From assembly GCA_003415625.1 (NCBI GenBank), contig PYIU01000004.1, positions 434,001 through 498,000 of the forward strand: 64,000 nucleotides of DNA, read 5' to 3'. Made by a program: the position numbers and the translations under genes. Position 1 is the stretch's first letter. The number at the start of each line of letters is the position of its first letter. Below, piece by piece: positions 1 through 11,833 of the stretch. The notes below the pieces were generated by a model. It was not told the DNA's origin and made no database searches. It saw nothing but the letters and a program-made list of their open reading frames with translations. This stretch comes from Aquanectria penicillioides. Its lineage: Eukaryota; Ascomycota; Sordariomycetes; Hypocreales; Nectriaceae.

Positions 1-60
1 TGCGTATTGGGGGGCAACAGTGTGGCTAGTGTGGCTGGTGCTAGAGAATTTCCGGGGCTG

Positions 61-140
61 TATAGGTACCTAGATACCTACCTACCTACCTACCTAAGGT
101 AGGTAGGTAGGCAGATGTTGGTACAGGTACAGGTACAGAT
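61..140. repeat. TACC/GGTA tetranucleotide palindrome plus ACAGGT tandem
   Basis: A run of CTAC/TACC units (about 67-98) is followed directly by its reverse complement, GGTAGGTAGGTAG (about 99-112), so the block can fold into a near-perfect hairpin. A short GTACAG tandem follows at 120-137. Such TACC/GGTA palindromes recur in filamentous ascomycete intergenic DNA. I see no gene in 1-330. Confidence 0.75.
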
Positions 141-329
141 CCAGGCACTGCCACTGCATTCCAGCAACCTGGTTAAGTTACTGCACCGGCCAGCCAAGAA
201 AAAAGGTGCAGGAGTCCACAAATAACAGGTGCAGCCTGTTTATCTTTGCATTCTGATAAGGGCATGGATGCCTATACCTCTACCTGAGATTTGGCCAGAA
301 TTTAGGCTCGATGATACGTGCGGCTTCAT

Positions 330-930
330 AGAGGGATCGTCAAAATCTTCAAGGAACAACCAGTGCCAAATTGAGTTACAGCAGCATGATCCTCAAACAA
401 CTGCAAGACCAGGTTTATATGAGAGATGTCTAAGTCGGACTGGCCCAAAGATTGAGGACAGAATTCCAAAAAAATAACCAGCGAATATGAGGAGAAGATC
501 CGAGATTGCACAATGAGGGTTGATGACATGGCCATGGCGACCCAGCGAGTAGGAGGTTTCACTCTCCGATTTTGCAACAAAGGCTTACAACACCAGGCTC
601 AAGGAGAGACAGACGTTGAAAAAAGCTCTAGCAAACAATAGAAATTCGCAATATATGAGATCTATAGCTCTCGTCACTATGATATTTCTCCCGGACACAA
701 TCTGTGCGGTAACCAAGATATATGACTATCAACCTTGCGTTTCTCTAACAGCTATTGATAGAGCATCTTCTCAACTGACTTCTTTGACTGGAAAGATGAA
801 GAGGATGGAAAGATCGTGTCCAAATACTTTTGGATCTTTGTGGTTATGACGGCTATTTCTACATTATTGACGCTTACGCCTTGGTTTTTTTTTTTTTTTG
901 GAATATAAAAACACCATAAGCGCAAAAAAA
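330..930 (+). pseudogene. CorA-like transmembrane protein relic (C-terminal part)
   Basis: Pieces of a fungal protein with a CorA-like magnesium-transporter C-terminus can be read in several frames. About 480-545 gives ITSEYEEKIRDCTM..DDMAMATQ. About 598-708 gives LKKALANNRNSQYMRSIALV then TMIFLP, the usual first membrane segment. After a clean 53-bp intron (709-761) comes SIFSTDFFDWKDEEDGKIV, then KYFWIFVVM and a second hydrophobic stretch ending near 900. The two upstream blocks do not join: a poly-A run at 467-473 puts them out of frame and a stop follows. In fungi such domains often close long cytoplasmic proteins of unknown role, some linked to HET or ankyrin modules. The N-terminal part is missing. 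It could still be a gene with unusual introns, but a relic is more likely. Confidence 0.6.
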
Positions 931-2022
931 AGTATATTGATGAGGTTGAAGTCACTCTAATGTTCCCTTCTTTGATTTGAATTGTATAAATTGTCATGGT
1001 TTATTTTTTTTTTAGAGAAGTGTTGATTATGGAGTTGATCAAGGCCAGCGACTTTGGGGTCTGTTTGTGTAAAGAAATGGATGACTCTACGTATGAAAAA
1101 AGTTTAATAGTTATAGATGCCACAGGAAAGGAGCTTGAAATCAAGGTATGAAACACTTCTAGTATCGTGTTATGTGTTTGGTTTCCATGATCGGATGCAA
1201 AGGGTAGGTTATTTAGCCACCAAGCTTCAAGAAAACTCATGGTTATTCGACATCTTCCAATTTCATGGACAAAGTATTTTTTCCCCCAAGGTAGGCAACT
1301 GCACAATCATTATAGTGAATAGTGGCTCTTGTTTCAAAGGCTCAGGTGACAGCACTGCTGATACTTGAGAATTTTCCCCCACCTATAATGAAGGAATGAA
1401 GTTCAAAACCAGGTGAGATTTTGTTGATTCTTGGCACTAATTGAAACTTTAGTACGATGTGTTCCTGAAGACACTGGACTTATATCCCTTCAAGACTACC
1501 AAAGGAATCCGATACGCGACTTCGTATACATTGGGCATTGGATGTGTCTCTGGCATATGATCGGTTGATGGATACGGTTATCAAGATTTCCATCCAAATT
1601 CGAATAATAAACAGTAGACGTTTGAAAATACTAGTGGCCAACGAGGCTATAGTGATTGCTGCGATGATAGCTAATACTAGGCTATGTCAAAAGTTGAACA
1701 CCGTTTCGTTTTTTTTCTTGTGATACTTTAGAGTTTATTCGAGATATGTTGGAAAACGAGATATGAAAGGAAACCGTGTAGTTTACGATCGAAGGGGCAA
1801 TTTGTTAATACAAGATGTCGCATCGAGATTCATGTGAAAGAAGAAACCTTACTAGTAGTAGTTTTGTGTAGACGGCTGGTAACATTTTAGAGAATATAAC
1901 AACATGGAAAGCCCTGTGGATAATTTTCCGAGCCCCCCCCCCGTATACAGCAAATAAATTAACGAATCCTGTTTACTCATTCTTACCCCTTGCTTCTTTT
2001 CCACCTGCTTTGCTTGGCCCAC
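931..2022. other. AT-rich spacer, no recognisable gene
   Basis: The stretch has poly-T/poly-A tracts (888-899, 1003-1012, 1707-1717) and only short open frames with no protein motif I recognise. It could hold further decayed coding sequence, but I cannot name it. Confidence 0.5.
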
Positions 2023-2467
2023 TCACTTCTTCGCCTCCAACTCATCAAAGGTCCTCGCTACCGCACGTCCATTCGAGGTCAGCTTATCAAAGTCACGAAC
2101 CAAATCTGGGTATTCTTTAATCTTTTCTAGCGCCTTTTGCTTGAGTTCCTGCGCCTTCTCATATCGCGAGCCCTCCCCCTCGGACGCTTTCTTCGAGGCG
2201 TCGGACCAGACTTCATTGAGACCGATGAAGTACTTCATGAACTCTTCGAAGTCGCATTGCCTCAGTTTTTGCTGGATCACATGTTGTTAATCCGATCCCT
2301 CTATCGGCGCTAGAATGGCTTCTCCGTACCTTGGCGGTGCTAATATACCGGATCATGAAGAACATGGAGTCATCGCCGTAGCCTGGAAGCCCAAGCATGG
2401 CGTTGTGGAAATCTGCAGCCCGTTTGGACCCTGCATCGCCGTCACCAGTCTTATTTGGGGTCGTCAT
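2023..2467 (-). CDS. Small hypothetical protein, 128 aa, two exons
   Basis: Exon 1 is 2467-2330 (46 codons) and exon 2 is 2271-2023. The 58-bp intron (2329-2272) starts GTACGG and ends CCAG, and it joins ..YISTAK to QKLRQCDFEEF.. in phase. The product is soluble and charged, with no signal peptide or membrane segment. The C-terminal half is predicted helical and rich in K and E (KKASEGEGSRYEKAQELKQK). I do not recognise the family and assign no function. It is the only intact gene among the relics of the first 5.7 kb. Intron phase and the even amino-acid make-up across the splice argue that it is real. Confidence 0.6.
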
Positions 2468-3292
2468 TGTCTTGGATGGAAAGTTGTGCGCTTTCGCCGG
2501 TGTTCAGGACCGCAACTCTGGGGTTTGAATGGTTATAAGGCTCCAACCTTCACCAGCCTTGGATTGAGACACTTAAATCATGGTAGCTTGAAAGTCACAT
2601 GTAGTGGGATCGAGCTGTGATGCTGCGCCACGTGGCTGGTGGCTACCACGACCCTACCAGTTTCCGGGGTGGTACAGAACTAGCTGGGATAGGTTGTTTA
2701 TGGGACAAAGATGTGCAACTTATAACATAACAATGCGACTGGGAGAGATCCTGTCCATGGTCAAATCCGCGCCAACAACTCGGACAGACAAAAGAGCCAT
2801 GCCTGATACCAGTCCGACCAAAATCTGTGCTAGAACTAGATAGTCATATCGTTGCCCGTCTTTTCATTATCCCTGGCTTGGTGGATAACATTGCTGAAGG
2901 CGCAGTCGTACTTCGTACACAGCCTCGTGACGATTTCTCCCGCAGATCGACCGATGTAACTGACCACCCTCGGTCAGGGGAATTTTCAAAGCTTGCGGGC
3001 AAACTCACGTCATCAGTAAACCACTAAGGGTGTGAAGGAACCCATTCACTCATCCACATATGAGCCCAACGTGTCAGCTCATTTCCTGGCAAGGCAACCT
3101 CTGGCTTCTTAGATTCTGCCTTGCAATTTAGCCTCTGCGATACGCATATGGGGTTCAATCGGCATGATAACAAGAAATCCCTCTGCATTAAATAGCTCGG
3201 GACACCACTCTCCTCCTAAAACCCTACATGGGTGTATTTCCTAGAATCACCATCTTCTCAGATGATCTCGTGGAGAATCTCATTCTTCAATC
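2468..3292. other. Spacer between small gene and ankyrin relic
   Basis: Several short frames overlap on both strands with no shared signal. I see no recognisable domain. Confidence 0.4.
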
Positions 3293-5633
3293 ATGACGTC
3301 TGAGACGCCTGGATTTGAGTCTCCAGATCTTTGGCAAATGCCTTCAAGTCATCAGAGGAGAACCTGATGGACAAATTCAAAGGACTTGTCATTGCAATTG
3401 ACAAACTTCAAGTCCTCTCTGAAGTACTAAGAGTTGCTGAGGACTAAAACCGACAGTGCATCCAGAGGTGAATCAAGATAAAATCTCGCAGCGGTAAAAA
3501 CATTATTCTTCAAGACATGTTTGAGAAGATTATCAGATGGGCCGATATGTTTGCCACTATTAGAGACATGGCCGTTCAGCTTGACCCAGTCCATGCATCC
3601 TTCCCATGGGCCGTTGCCCGCTTTATTTTGCTGGTCTCTCAAAAACACCTTGAAGCCTTTGGCATCAAAGTTAGATCATTTGAGAAAATTGCCCACATTC
3701 TCACAAAGTGTGCCATCTTCGAAGAGCAGTACTTGAGGCGCGCATCTTCCATCCAGAACGCCATTGAGGCAGCTCTAGTCAGTGCTTATACTGATGTGCT
3801 CGTTTTCCTGGCCAGAAGCATCGGATCCTTGAACGAAAATAAGCTTTTGCAATATCCCAAAAGCCCGTTTAGGGATGTCAACCCTCGAATCATCGACTCC
3901 GGTGGCCTATTTTTATTGCAGTAATGGCTTCGGACCGCGCCCACGCTGATCCAGAAGGGTTTTTGCAGAGCTTGACCCGCCAAATCGCAATTAGCATACA
4001 CTATGAAAGGAAAGTATCCTTGACTGTCGACATCGACATTGCGATTTATCAAAAGATTGATGCAATCAAAATCTCCAACAGCAGCAGCCATCTGTAACAG
4101 TAAACTATATTCGGCGCCCGTAGCTTGCTCGGAGGGAAACGCACTCAGGACAAATACGACCGCCGCACTATCACCTTATAGCACAGCTCTACGAGCTGCG
4201 TCGCGCTTCGGACGCATCAAAATAGTCCACGCGCTTCTTGAGGCCAGGGCTGACGCTACAACCGTTGGCGGAAGATTAAACAGCGCAATCTGTGTAGCAC
4301 TTAGAGGAGAGTCGACCGTGGCAACTGCAGCACTGCTGAAAGCTGGGGCAACTGCGAGACTCCAAGATTCAAAGGGGCGTTATATGTTAGAGTCGATGTA
4401 CACAGACCGCCGGGCCACTTGCTAAGCCTTCTAATCAAAAATGGAATTGACATCGAAGAGGAGGATTATGATAGTAAAACTATGCTTCACACAGCCTCAT
4501 CTTCAAGGAAACCGAGTCTGATGAGGGCTCTCTTGGAAGCGAACGCTGATGCCAATCATATTTATCGACAAAAAATTTCGGTCACTGCATTTATTTCCTT
4601 GGCACTAGGACACATTGGAAACTGCATCGGCCGAGTCAACGGCTACTGACTCCGAAAGCTCTTCTCAAATTCACATCTTTGAACTGTTGGCCGAGTTTCT
4701 ACCTGTTCATCGCGAGACTTCGGTGAAGGCATGCGCGGCTGGGTCCATTCGTATTGTCAAAAAAAAAAATGCACAGAGCGAGGTATTCAGGTTGAGTCTT
4801 ATGCATTGATTGCTGCTGCCTCTAGTCGACACCCTGCGGTGGTTGAGTTTCTCCTCAAAATTGGCTCAAGCCACACTATATGTTCAGCGGCGTGTCAAAA
4901 CGCCCTTTTTGCAACAATTGAGGGACCGATTGCAATGAAGGTTGGTTTCAGCTTTCCTCGGGGGGCAGTGTCGGGTGTGGTGAAGACATTACTCAAAGGG
5001 TCCAGGATCAAATCTCAAGGTTTACACTAGGTACTGCTGTCCCCTCAGTCCCGAGCTCAGGAACTGGGGAAACGCGAGAAGATTATTCGTTTGCTTGTTG
5101 GTGTTGAAGGCTACAACAATGCTACCTATGGAGATTTTGGTACGCCACTTTACCTCGCAGCTTTCTTGGGCAGCACATAAATTGTCAAGATTCTCTTTGA
5201 TAAAGGCGGGAATGTCAATTGTTTCGGTGGATTGTTTAATATACCTCTTATTGGGGCTGTATAGGGAGACTCGCCTGAAGTTGTATGTTAATTTATCGAA
5301 TACGGTGCGGAAATGCAGCATTTGTCTGCCTATGCTGGCACTTTTCTGCATGTCGCTGCTGCTTCTCGTCACAAGACCGATATATTCGAAATACTTTTAA
5401 GCAGTGGGGCAAACCTCGATTTACGACATCCTGAGTTCGGCAGTCCTCTCATCGTGGCTATCGAATCGCACGATGAGAAACACGTAGACTTAATCCTCAC
5501 CACTGTAACCAAGCTTTCTGTAGAAGAGAGGGATATTTCATTTGTTCTCAAGACACTAAAGTCTTGCATATCGGGAAGAAGAAAACCTTGGAAACGCAGA
5601 TATAGTGCATTGGCAAAAATGATGGAGCGATGA
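3293..5633 (+). pseudogene. Broken NACHT-type N-domain / ankyrin-repeat gene
   Basis: The start MTSETPGFESPDLWQ (3293) fits fungal NACHT-ankyrin proteins. A frameshift follows, then MDKFKGLVIAIDKLQVLSEV (3367 on), a stop after VAED, and a longer open part, MFEKIIRWADMFATIRDMAV ..LDPVHASFPWAVARFILL (3517-3924). This is the helical N-terminal domain that precedes NACHT/STAND cores. No P-loop follows: the nucleotide-binding core is gone. Ankyrin units come next in shifting frames: STALRAASRFGRIKIVHALL (4180s), DSKTMLHTASSSRKPSLM (4460s), AGTFLHVAAASRHKTDIFEI (5330s). One unit lies on the opposite strand (separate entry). At least five breaks make it dead. STAND proteins of this kind serve non-self recognition and cell death in fungi; that role is inferred from the family. 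Confidence 0.8.
3925..4150 (-). pseudogene. Inverted ankyrin segment inside the plus-strand relic
   Basis: Read on the minus strand from 4091, the sequence gives MAAAVGDFDCINLLINRNV then DVDSQG, a standard ankyrin helix-loop-helix and turn. On the plus strand the same bases give no repeat. The flanking ankyrin and N-domain pieces are on the plus strand, so a segment with borders near 3925 and 4150 appears to have flipped. Confidence 0.6.
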
Positions 5634-6019
5634 GTGATTGGCTCCGGGGTTCTGAATAAAAATCGAAAAGATAAAAAAAATTGTGGCTCGGGATTTGCAT
5701 GTTCGTGAAGCGGAGAGATGTGGTACATGGTCTCAAAGCATCCATCTAGAGACAATGGAGAAATATTCCCCGAAAAATAGGCTGCATGAATTCTAATCTA
5801 GAGCTTAAAGGGTAGTTCATCGAAATAAACCCATCATTTCATAACTCTATAGATGATACACAATCAACTGACGCAGGATATATGAGATAGGGTGTGAGAA
5901 TTGACTTAGAATTGATGTTATATCAAGGAACATGCCGCGTGTCATACGTCTTCCTGTTCCCACGCAGAGAAGAATAATCAACAAAATAAAACAAAAGAGA
6001 CATCTTTTCGCCACTTCCG
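5634..6019. other. Spacer, shared 3' regions
   Basis: This AT-rich stretch lies between the end of the ankyrin relic and the 3' end of the PLP-enzyme gene. I see no gene. Confidence 0.5.
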
Positions 6020-7293
6020 CTATTGACTGCCCAAACCTTTACTTAGTCCACAATCTATAGCCGCCATCAACTTTGCAACATCTCCCCTGTTGTTGTAAAA
6101 GGCAAAGGAAACCCGAACACCCCAGCCAAAAGTAGAAACGGCAACATTGTTTTTGCTGAAATGTTCCTTCCACTTCGGCTCGCAGAGCCTGAGAGTATAC
6201 AAATGCGGTGCATGTTGCTTCTGACTTTGCGGCCCGAGAATCTCAATGTTCCGTATTCTACACTCAACCCGCAGAACATCACCGAGATCATACAGGTGCT
6301 TAGTGACATTCTTCGGACCCATGACCTCTAGGTAAAACTGAAGAGATGCCTTGGCCGCCGCTGCCCCAATCAGGCTCATATTTGCATGCTCGTACCTCCG
6401 TGCTGTGGAGTGAAATACAATTGGCACCGAAGGTACTAAATAGTCTTCAGAATTTTTTGCTAGCCCTCCGTAACTGACAATTGGAGGAATGGGGTCTTCG
6501 GTTTGGACAACTTCCTCGTCAACAAATAGAACAGCGATTCCAGTGGGGCAGCTGAATCCTTTATGAAGACTAAAGGCAGCTGCAGATACTCCCAGAGCCT
6601 GCACATCAACTTCTGCAAAACCGACTTGTTGAGTCAAATCAGCAAGAACGTGTATGCCTTTGGGCCTATATACGGCGCAGATATCCGCCACGTCGTTCCA
6701 TTGCCCATTATGGAACATAATCGAGCTTAGGCCAATGGCCCTCGTGTGCTTATCGACGTAAGGGGCAAATGTCGCGGCATTTGCCGCCCTTCCCTCTGCG
6801 GCTTTGAGAGCTGCAGTAGGGATTTGCCTCACTTCCAAGCCCCCCTTCGCAGAGACAGCCACCCATAAGCCTGGTTGGGATGCTCGCAGTCCAGTATCAC
6901 AACATTGTCTCCAGGTTTCAGGTTGAGGCTATGCATGAAGGAACCCATAGCTTCTGTCGTGTCGCGTGTGAATGCCACAGATGATGGTTTGGTATTGATA
7001 TACTGGGCGATGAGCGTGCGTGCCTCCTCCACCATCGCTCTCCATCGCGGCTTTGGAGAGAGTTCATGGAGGCTCTCGGAGCAAAAGTGGTTGATGGCTT
7101 CTTGAATTACCAGGTTGGAGGCTGGCATGAATGCAGCATTGAGGTGGGTGATGCTCTCGTTGGTGACAAGGGGGACAAGGTGGCGAAAAATCTCAAATTT
7201 GGGGTCAGGTCGTGATGTAGGGTCAACAGGTTTGGGCAACGACTTCGTGAAAACATCTTCCCCTGCACGCCGTATAACTTGAACATTGGCCAT
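6020..7293 (-). CDS. Class V PLP-dependent aminotransferase-like enzyme (isopenicillin N epimerase/cysteine desulfurase fold), one-base frame break
   Basis: Single exon from ATG 7293 (MANVQVIRRAG). The upstream in-frame TTG is not used. Motifs in order: THLNAAFMPASN near the N-terminus, VAFTRDTTEAMGSF (phosphate binding), LDCEHPNQAYGWLSL, IGLSSIMFHNGQWND, HVLADLTQQVG with the PLP-ring Asp, and SLHKGFSCPTGIAVL with the Schiff-base Lys. The length is 1274 nt; one more base makes 425 codons, normal for the family. The break is at 6840-6845 (six C on the plus strand): the upstream frame ends ..WLSLRRG and the downstream frame resumes GLEVRQIPT, so one G appears to be missing. Whether this is a true mutation or a sequencing error cannot be told here. 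Substrate unknown. A Zn2Cys6 regulator is divergent 1 kb away. Confidence 0.85.
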
Positions 7294-8298
7294 GATGAGC
7301 AAATAGAGAAGGAGAGAATGATGAATGATGAATGATAGAGATTGTCTGGCGAGAATTTATTTCTTCAAGGGTGTTTCATACATCTTTATACCTCGAGGAA
7401 ACATCATCGACACTGGCGTATGTGACATACACATACACATCCACGGGGACTCAAGCCCGACCCTAGCAGTGTGCTGGAGTATCTACGACAATTGATAACC
7501 GGGGGGGCCTCGAGAGAATGTGGTTAGGGATGAATGCATCCTTCGATGTCGGCGCTATTAGCCATCGTGACTTTTGGTTCAGATGCGCCAACTCGCGAAC
7601 TCGGGATGCGCGCGGAGACCCAACCCCGGAATCAGTACAAAACAGGCAACTTCATTATTCTTCAAAGTCTTGCCTCTTTTTATTAGTCGAGAGCGGGGCC
7701 GTTGTAAACTCAGAACCAACCCTTACGCCCAATAGGGATAATTTACCATCCGGGGTTGGGTCTCCGTGCAGACCCGTTCCTGATAGGAAGAAACGGTGGT
7801 GCGAGTGGCGAGATGTCCAGCGATGTTCAGCGGTGTGCTTATCAGCGTCATAGCCACCCTCCCTAATGAAAGCACTGGCCGCAAGACATCTGAGCCGAGG
7901 TGCAGATTCGATTGCGAAAAAATCATACCAAGTGCTTTTTGATTTTCTTCTCAATGACCAAGATATTAAACATTAAACATGACTATTAAAAAGATTGCTT
8001 GAGAACTTCAGTTCCGCGTAGGGTTTTAGATGCAGTTTCGGTTGGTAGCAAGTCTCCGGTCCAATCCAAGAGTGGCAGTTCAGGAAAGGCTCGGTCGTCC
8101 CCTAAGTATGCACACGTGACACTTTTGGGGGACGGAAAATCACCTTTATTACTCGTATCATATGCTGCTCCTGGCTATTCACCTAGATCAAATACTCGAT
8201 AGTGTGACACGAAATGTCTATGCCAGATGTTTCATTAATCAAGCCTACTCATTGTCGCAAGACACTCAAGTCTGAAAGAAGGCGCCTCTGCAAACAAT
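7294..8298. promoter_or_regulatory. Divergent intergenic region between PLP enzyme and nirA-like regulator
   Basis: About 1 kb with no convincing gene. Several overlapping frames between 7518 and 7954 on both strands lack motifs. It must hold the promoters of both flanking genes. No specific operator could be defined. Confidence 0.4.
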
Positions 8299-10264
8299 AT
8301 GAGTCAGCTACCAGGCAAAACCTTAGCGTAAGGCTGACCTTTGACATGATCCTTCGGCTTCCCTTCTAACGAGATTTCCATAGCTGCAAGCGTTGTCAAT
8401 ACAAGAAGGTTGGCAAAGCATGGGACAGCATCTTTCACATGTTACACTAACACCATTCAATAGTTGAAGTGCTCGAGAACAGAGCCATGTGGGAAGTGTC
8501 AGAAGGCTGGCGTCAGCTGTGAATATCGCGTGATAGATCGGAAGCGGCGACCGGCTTCTCAAGATCATGTTGCTGTGCTTCAAGATCGTGTCGCTTGGCT
8601 GGAAGGTTTCATTACCGATCTTAAAAATGCGACGCCATTAGAACGAGATATGAAGCTACGCAACATTTCATTCAACGCAACCCGGCCTATCCCGGGGCCT
8701 CAAGTTGCATCCAAAGTCTCAGCCAGCACAATCTACCGCAATGTTGCAGACTTGCAGATGGGATCCGATGGGTCGCTTGCTTATCACGGCCCAACCAGCA
8801 TCTATCGAATCCAAGCCGAGCATGAGCGGATGAACAACAATGAGGAATCAATTGTCTCGCCTCTCGAGCCCTTCTCAAGCGTTGGGCACGTTCTCGATCA
8901 TTTCGGGATTGATGTCAACGCTGAAATCATAAGAGAATCTCTGATGCAATTTTTCAGATGGCAGTATCCTCATTTTATGTTTATTTATCGGGACGCCTTT
9001 CTCCGAGATCATTTTGGAGATCGACTCGGTGGGAGATATTGGTCGCTTTCCCTTGTCCTATCTATATGCGCCTTGGGGTCGCTGATGCTTGAAGACCCAG
9101 AGAAACGGCGTTTGGGTGAGCAATTCTATGGCGCGGCAGAGAGCATTGCGATGGTAACAGGCCTCGCACGGCCATCAATCACGACTGTTCAGACCTATCT
9201 CTGCTTGGCCTTTTATGAAATTGGACTGGGGAACCTCTCGAAGGGCTGGGCATTTTCCGGTTTGTAGTGAACCTGCTCATGACACATATGGCAACTAATC
9301 GAGAACAGGAATCGCATTTCGCATGGCCCAAGAACTGGGGTTTCAGAAAGATCCCGAATCGTGGATCCTTCACGATAAGTCCTTAGTCACACATGAGGAT
9401 GTAGAAATTCGCAGGCGAATCTATTGGGGTTGCTACGTCTCAGACAAATTAATCAGTCTTATCCTTGGTCGACCTATCCACCTAAATTATGACGAGGCTG
9501 AGGTAGAGCATGTGGAAAGACAGCCGTGAGCAGGGTCATTTCCAATCTCATATGTGTTATGTTAACATAAGCATCTTTCGCAGAGATCCACCATATATCC
9601 AGCCATGGCGCTCAGTGGGATTCAACGATGACATTACGGCAAACGGTTCAAATAATTCGATGGTACCATACATTCGGGAACAGATTCGGCTTTCAAGAAT
9701 CATTGAACGCATGCTTAGTTCATTATTTTCTCCAAAGTCGGACCTTGACAGCACTCACCGTCGTCAGAACCTAGACAGCCTGAATATTGAGTTGTACCAA
9801 TGGAAAGCAGAGTTACCGGGATGGGCTGACTTTAATATCTGGGATACGATCGATCAACCGTTGAAACCAAGCATGGCAGCACTGCAGTAAATCTCCTCCC
9901 CCTAATAATCACTGCATAGTCGCTCATATGCATTCTAACTGTCTCATTCAGTCTGCTGTTCAACAGTGCCCGCATAGCCTTGAATTATGATGAAACCCTG
10001 TCTTCCGAAAGCAATACCGTTATTGAAAGATCTCGGCAAGCTTGTTTGTCCTCTGCTACCGAGATCGCTTCAATTATGCGTCGTTATAGACATCATCATG
10101 GCCTACGATATTCCCCGCTTGTCCTCACTTATGCAATCGTTCAAGCCAGTCGAGTGACAAAGGCTTTAGGCACTAGGGAAGAATCTGATAATCTTCTGGA
10201 AGCTCTCACAGATTGTTCTGCAACGTGGGACCTTGCTCAGCAAGCAAAGCGCAGAAGGACGTAA
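8299..10264 (+). CDS. Zn2Cys6 transcription factor with Fungal_trans domain (nirA-like)
   Basis: Six exons: 8299-8327, 8384-8408, 8464-9259, 9309-9525, 9584-9886, 9952-10264 (1683 nt, 560 aa). All introns are GT..AG and in phase. Two tiny first exons build the zinc cluster: MSQLPGKTLACKRCQYKK plus LKCSRTEPCGKCQKAGVSC give the six cysteines as CX2CX6CX5CX2CX6C. A coiled-coil linker follows (VAVLQDRVAWLEGFITDLK). The middle homology region has FFRWQYPHFMFIYRDAFL, RYWSLSLVLSICALGSLML, QTYLCLAFYEIGLGNLSKG and EIRRRIYWGCYVSDKLISL. This order matches NirA-type regulators of Pezizomycotina. It probably acts in the nucleus as a pathway activator; the divergent PLP enzyme is the obvious candidate target, by position only. 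Confidence 0.9.
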
Positions 10265-11833
10265 CAATTGAAATGCTCTTTAATGTCACAATCTCTCCAG
10301 AATAATTTACACACTTTGAATACATCTACCATACACATTATCGATGGATGTTAGCTCGTCAGAAGGCAGGAAGACAAATTCCAGAGTGAGTCCATCATGT
10401 CAAACGCCAGCGCACCAAACCCCAAACACTACTCTATCAACCCCGTCAGCTAAAAGAAAGAAAAAAGTGCTGATTTCGAGTCACGGACACTTGCGACGTT
10501 AGTTTGGGATACACAAGTTCACTTTCTTTGATATTCCAATTATCTTGGTACAGGCAACCCAAAAACAGGATGAGCGATGGCACTGCAGTCTATTATATGC
10601 ATAACGCCTCCTATAGCCTTGGTGTTGCCTAGGATATACCGAATTCTCTGTAGCATCTGGAGCAACAAACAATATCATGATTCCTGTCAAATAGAGGGTT
10701 GAAAGTAAGTTTTGCCCCTGCTAAAATCACAGGATATTAGTTTCTATTTTTTTCTCTCTATTTTAACGGTTTGGATGATTAGAACATTAATAGACACAGG
10801 CCTACCTTGATTGTTGGTCTGGTCGCGTGACTCAAAGGCGTATTCACTCGATAGGTCGACAATGTTTCCAGTTGTCGGAAGGAACAGAACGCCGGCCCTA
10901 TCATCCACTATACAGTTTCACGCCTAAATTATACACGAAGATGTATTGTTTTCCCAGGAGATACAAGCATGATAAGATAAGAGCTCTGAGGCAATACATT
11001 CTACGTAGATGACACAGCGTTCAATAAAATGATGTTCATTATGGGCTTCCTCTTTCCCTTTCTTTCTATGTCTGAGGAGGTAACGGCCCAACAGCGCCTG
11101 GGTCTGTCATGCCCCAGTGTCAATACGTGAATGCCCATACCCAGCACTCAACTTGATCCTCTACTTACCTATTCGCGCAATGCTTCAGGGCACCCCGGCA
11201 ATTTTACACGTGGGAGAATGTCATAACAGAAACTGTAGTTGAACGTGGCTGAGCAATACCTCCAACCCTGCCCCATATGTCCATGCATTTCACGCCCCTG
11301 GTTAGTTGGTTTTATCAAATCGACGCAAGCGTCACCTTACAACGATTGAAAGGATATCCCAATTTGCATCTAAGATTAGCAGACAAGGGGCGGATACACA
11401 ACGCATTGAGCTTTAAATCTACCAAGGACACGCTCATATAAGAATAGCACTTACATATGCATGCTATTTATTTCGTGAAAAACCAAGAGATTTCATTGAA
11501 TGACTCCCTCGCTTAAAGTTGAGGACTGTACGCGTAATGTTTATTTAAATTACATCCTTGGCACCGACGACCAACACCCTCATGAATGCTCGGGACAGCC
11601 GATGACCCCGTGATTGCTTCACCGCTGTCGGTTAAGCCTTCCTGGCACCTCCACCAGCAATCAACCAACACCTCTCTCCATTCATGACATGTCTACTTCG
11701 CCCTTTGAACATGCCACATGACGCGTTCGTATTTGGGTTGTTGGTCGTGAAAACTGCTGATTCCCATCTTGGGCGGAGCTACTAATTTTTCGTGAGGTAT
11801 GATTGGCCGAATGGTTCTACATAAGTCCTTCAC
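10265..11833. other. Long spacer without recognisable gene
   Basis: Both strands show only short frames with no motif. Stop-rich, moderately AT-rich sequence. Confidence 0.5.
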
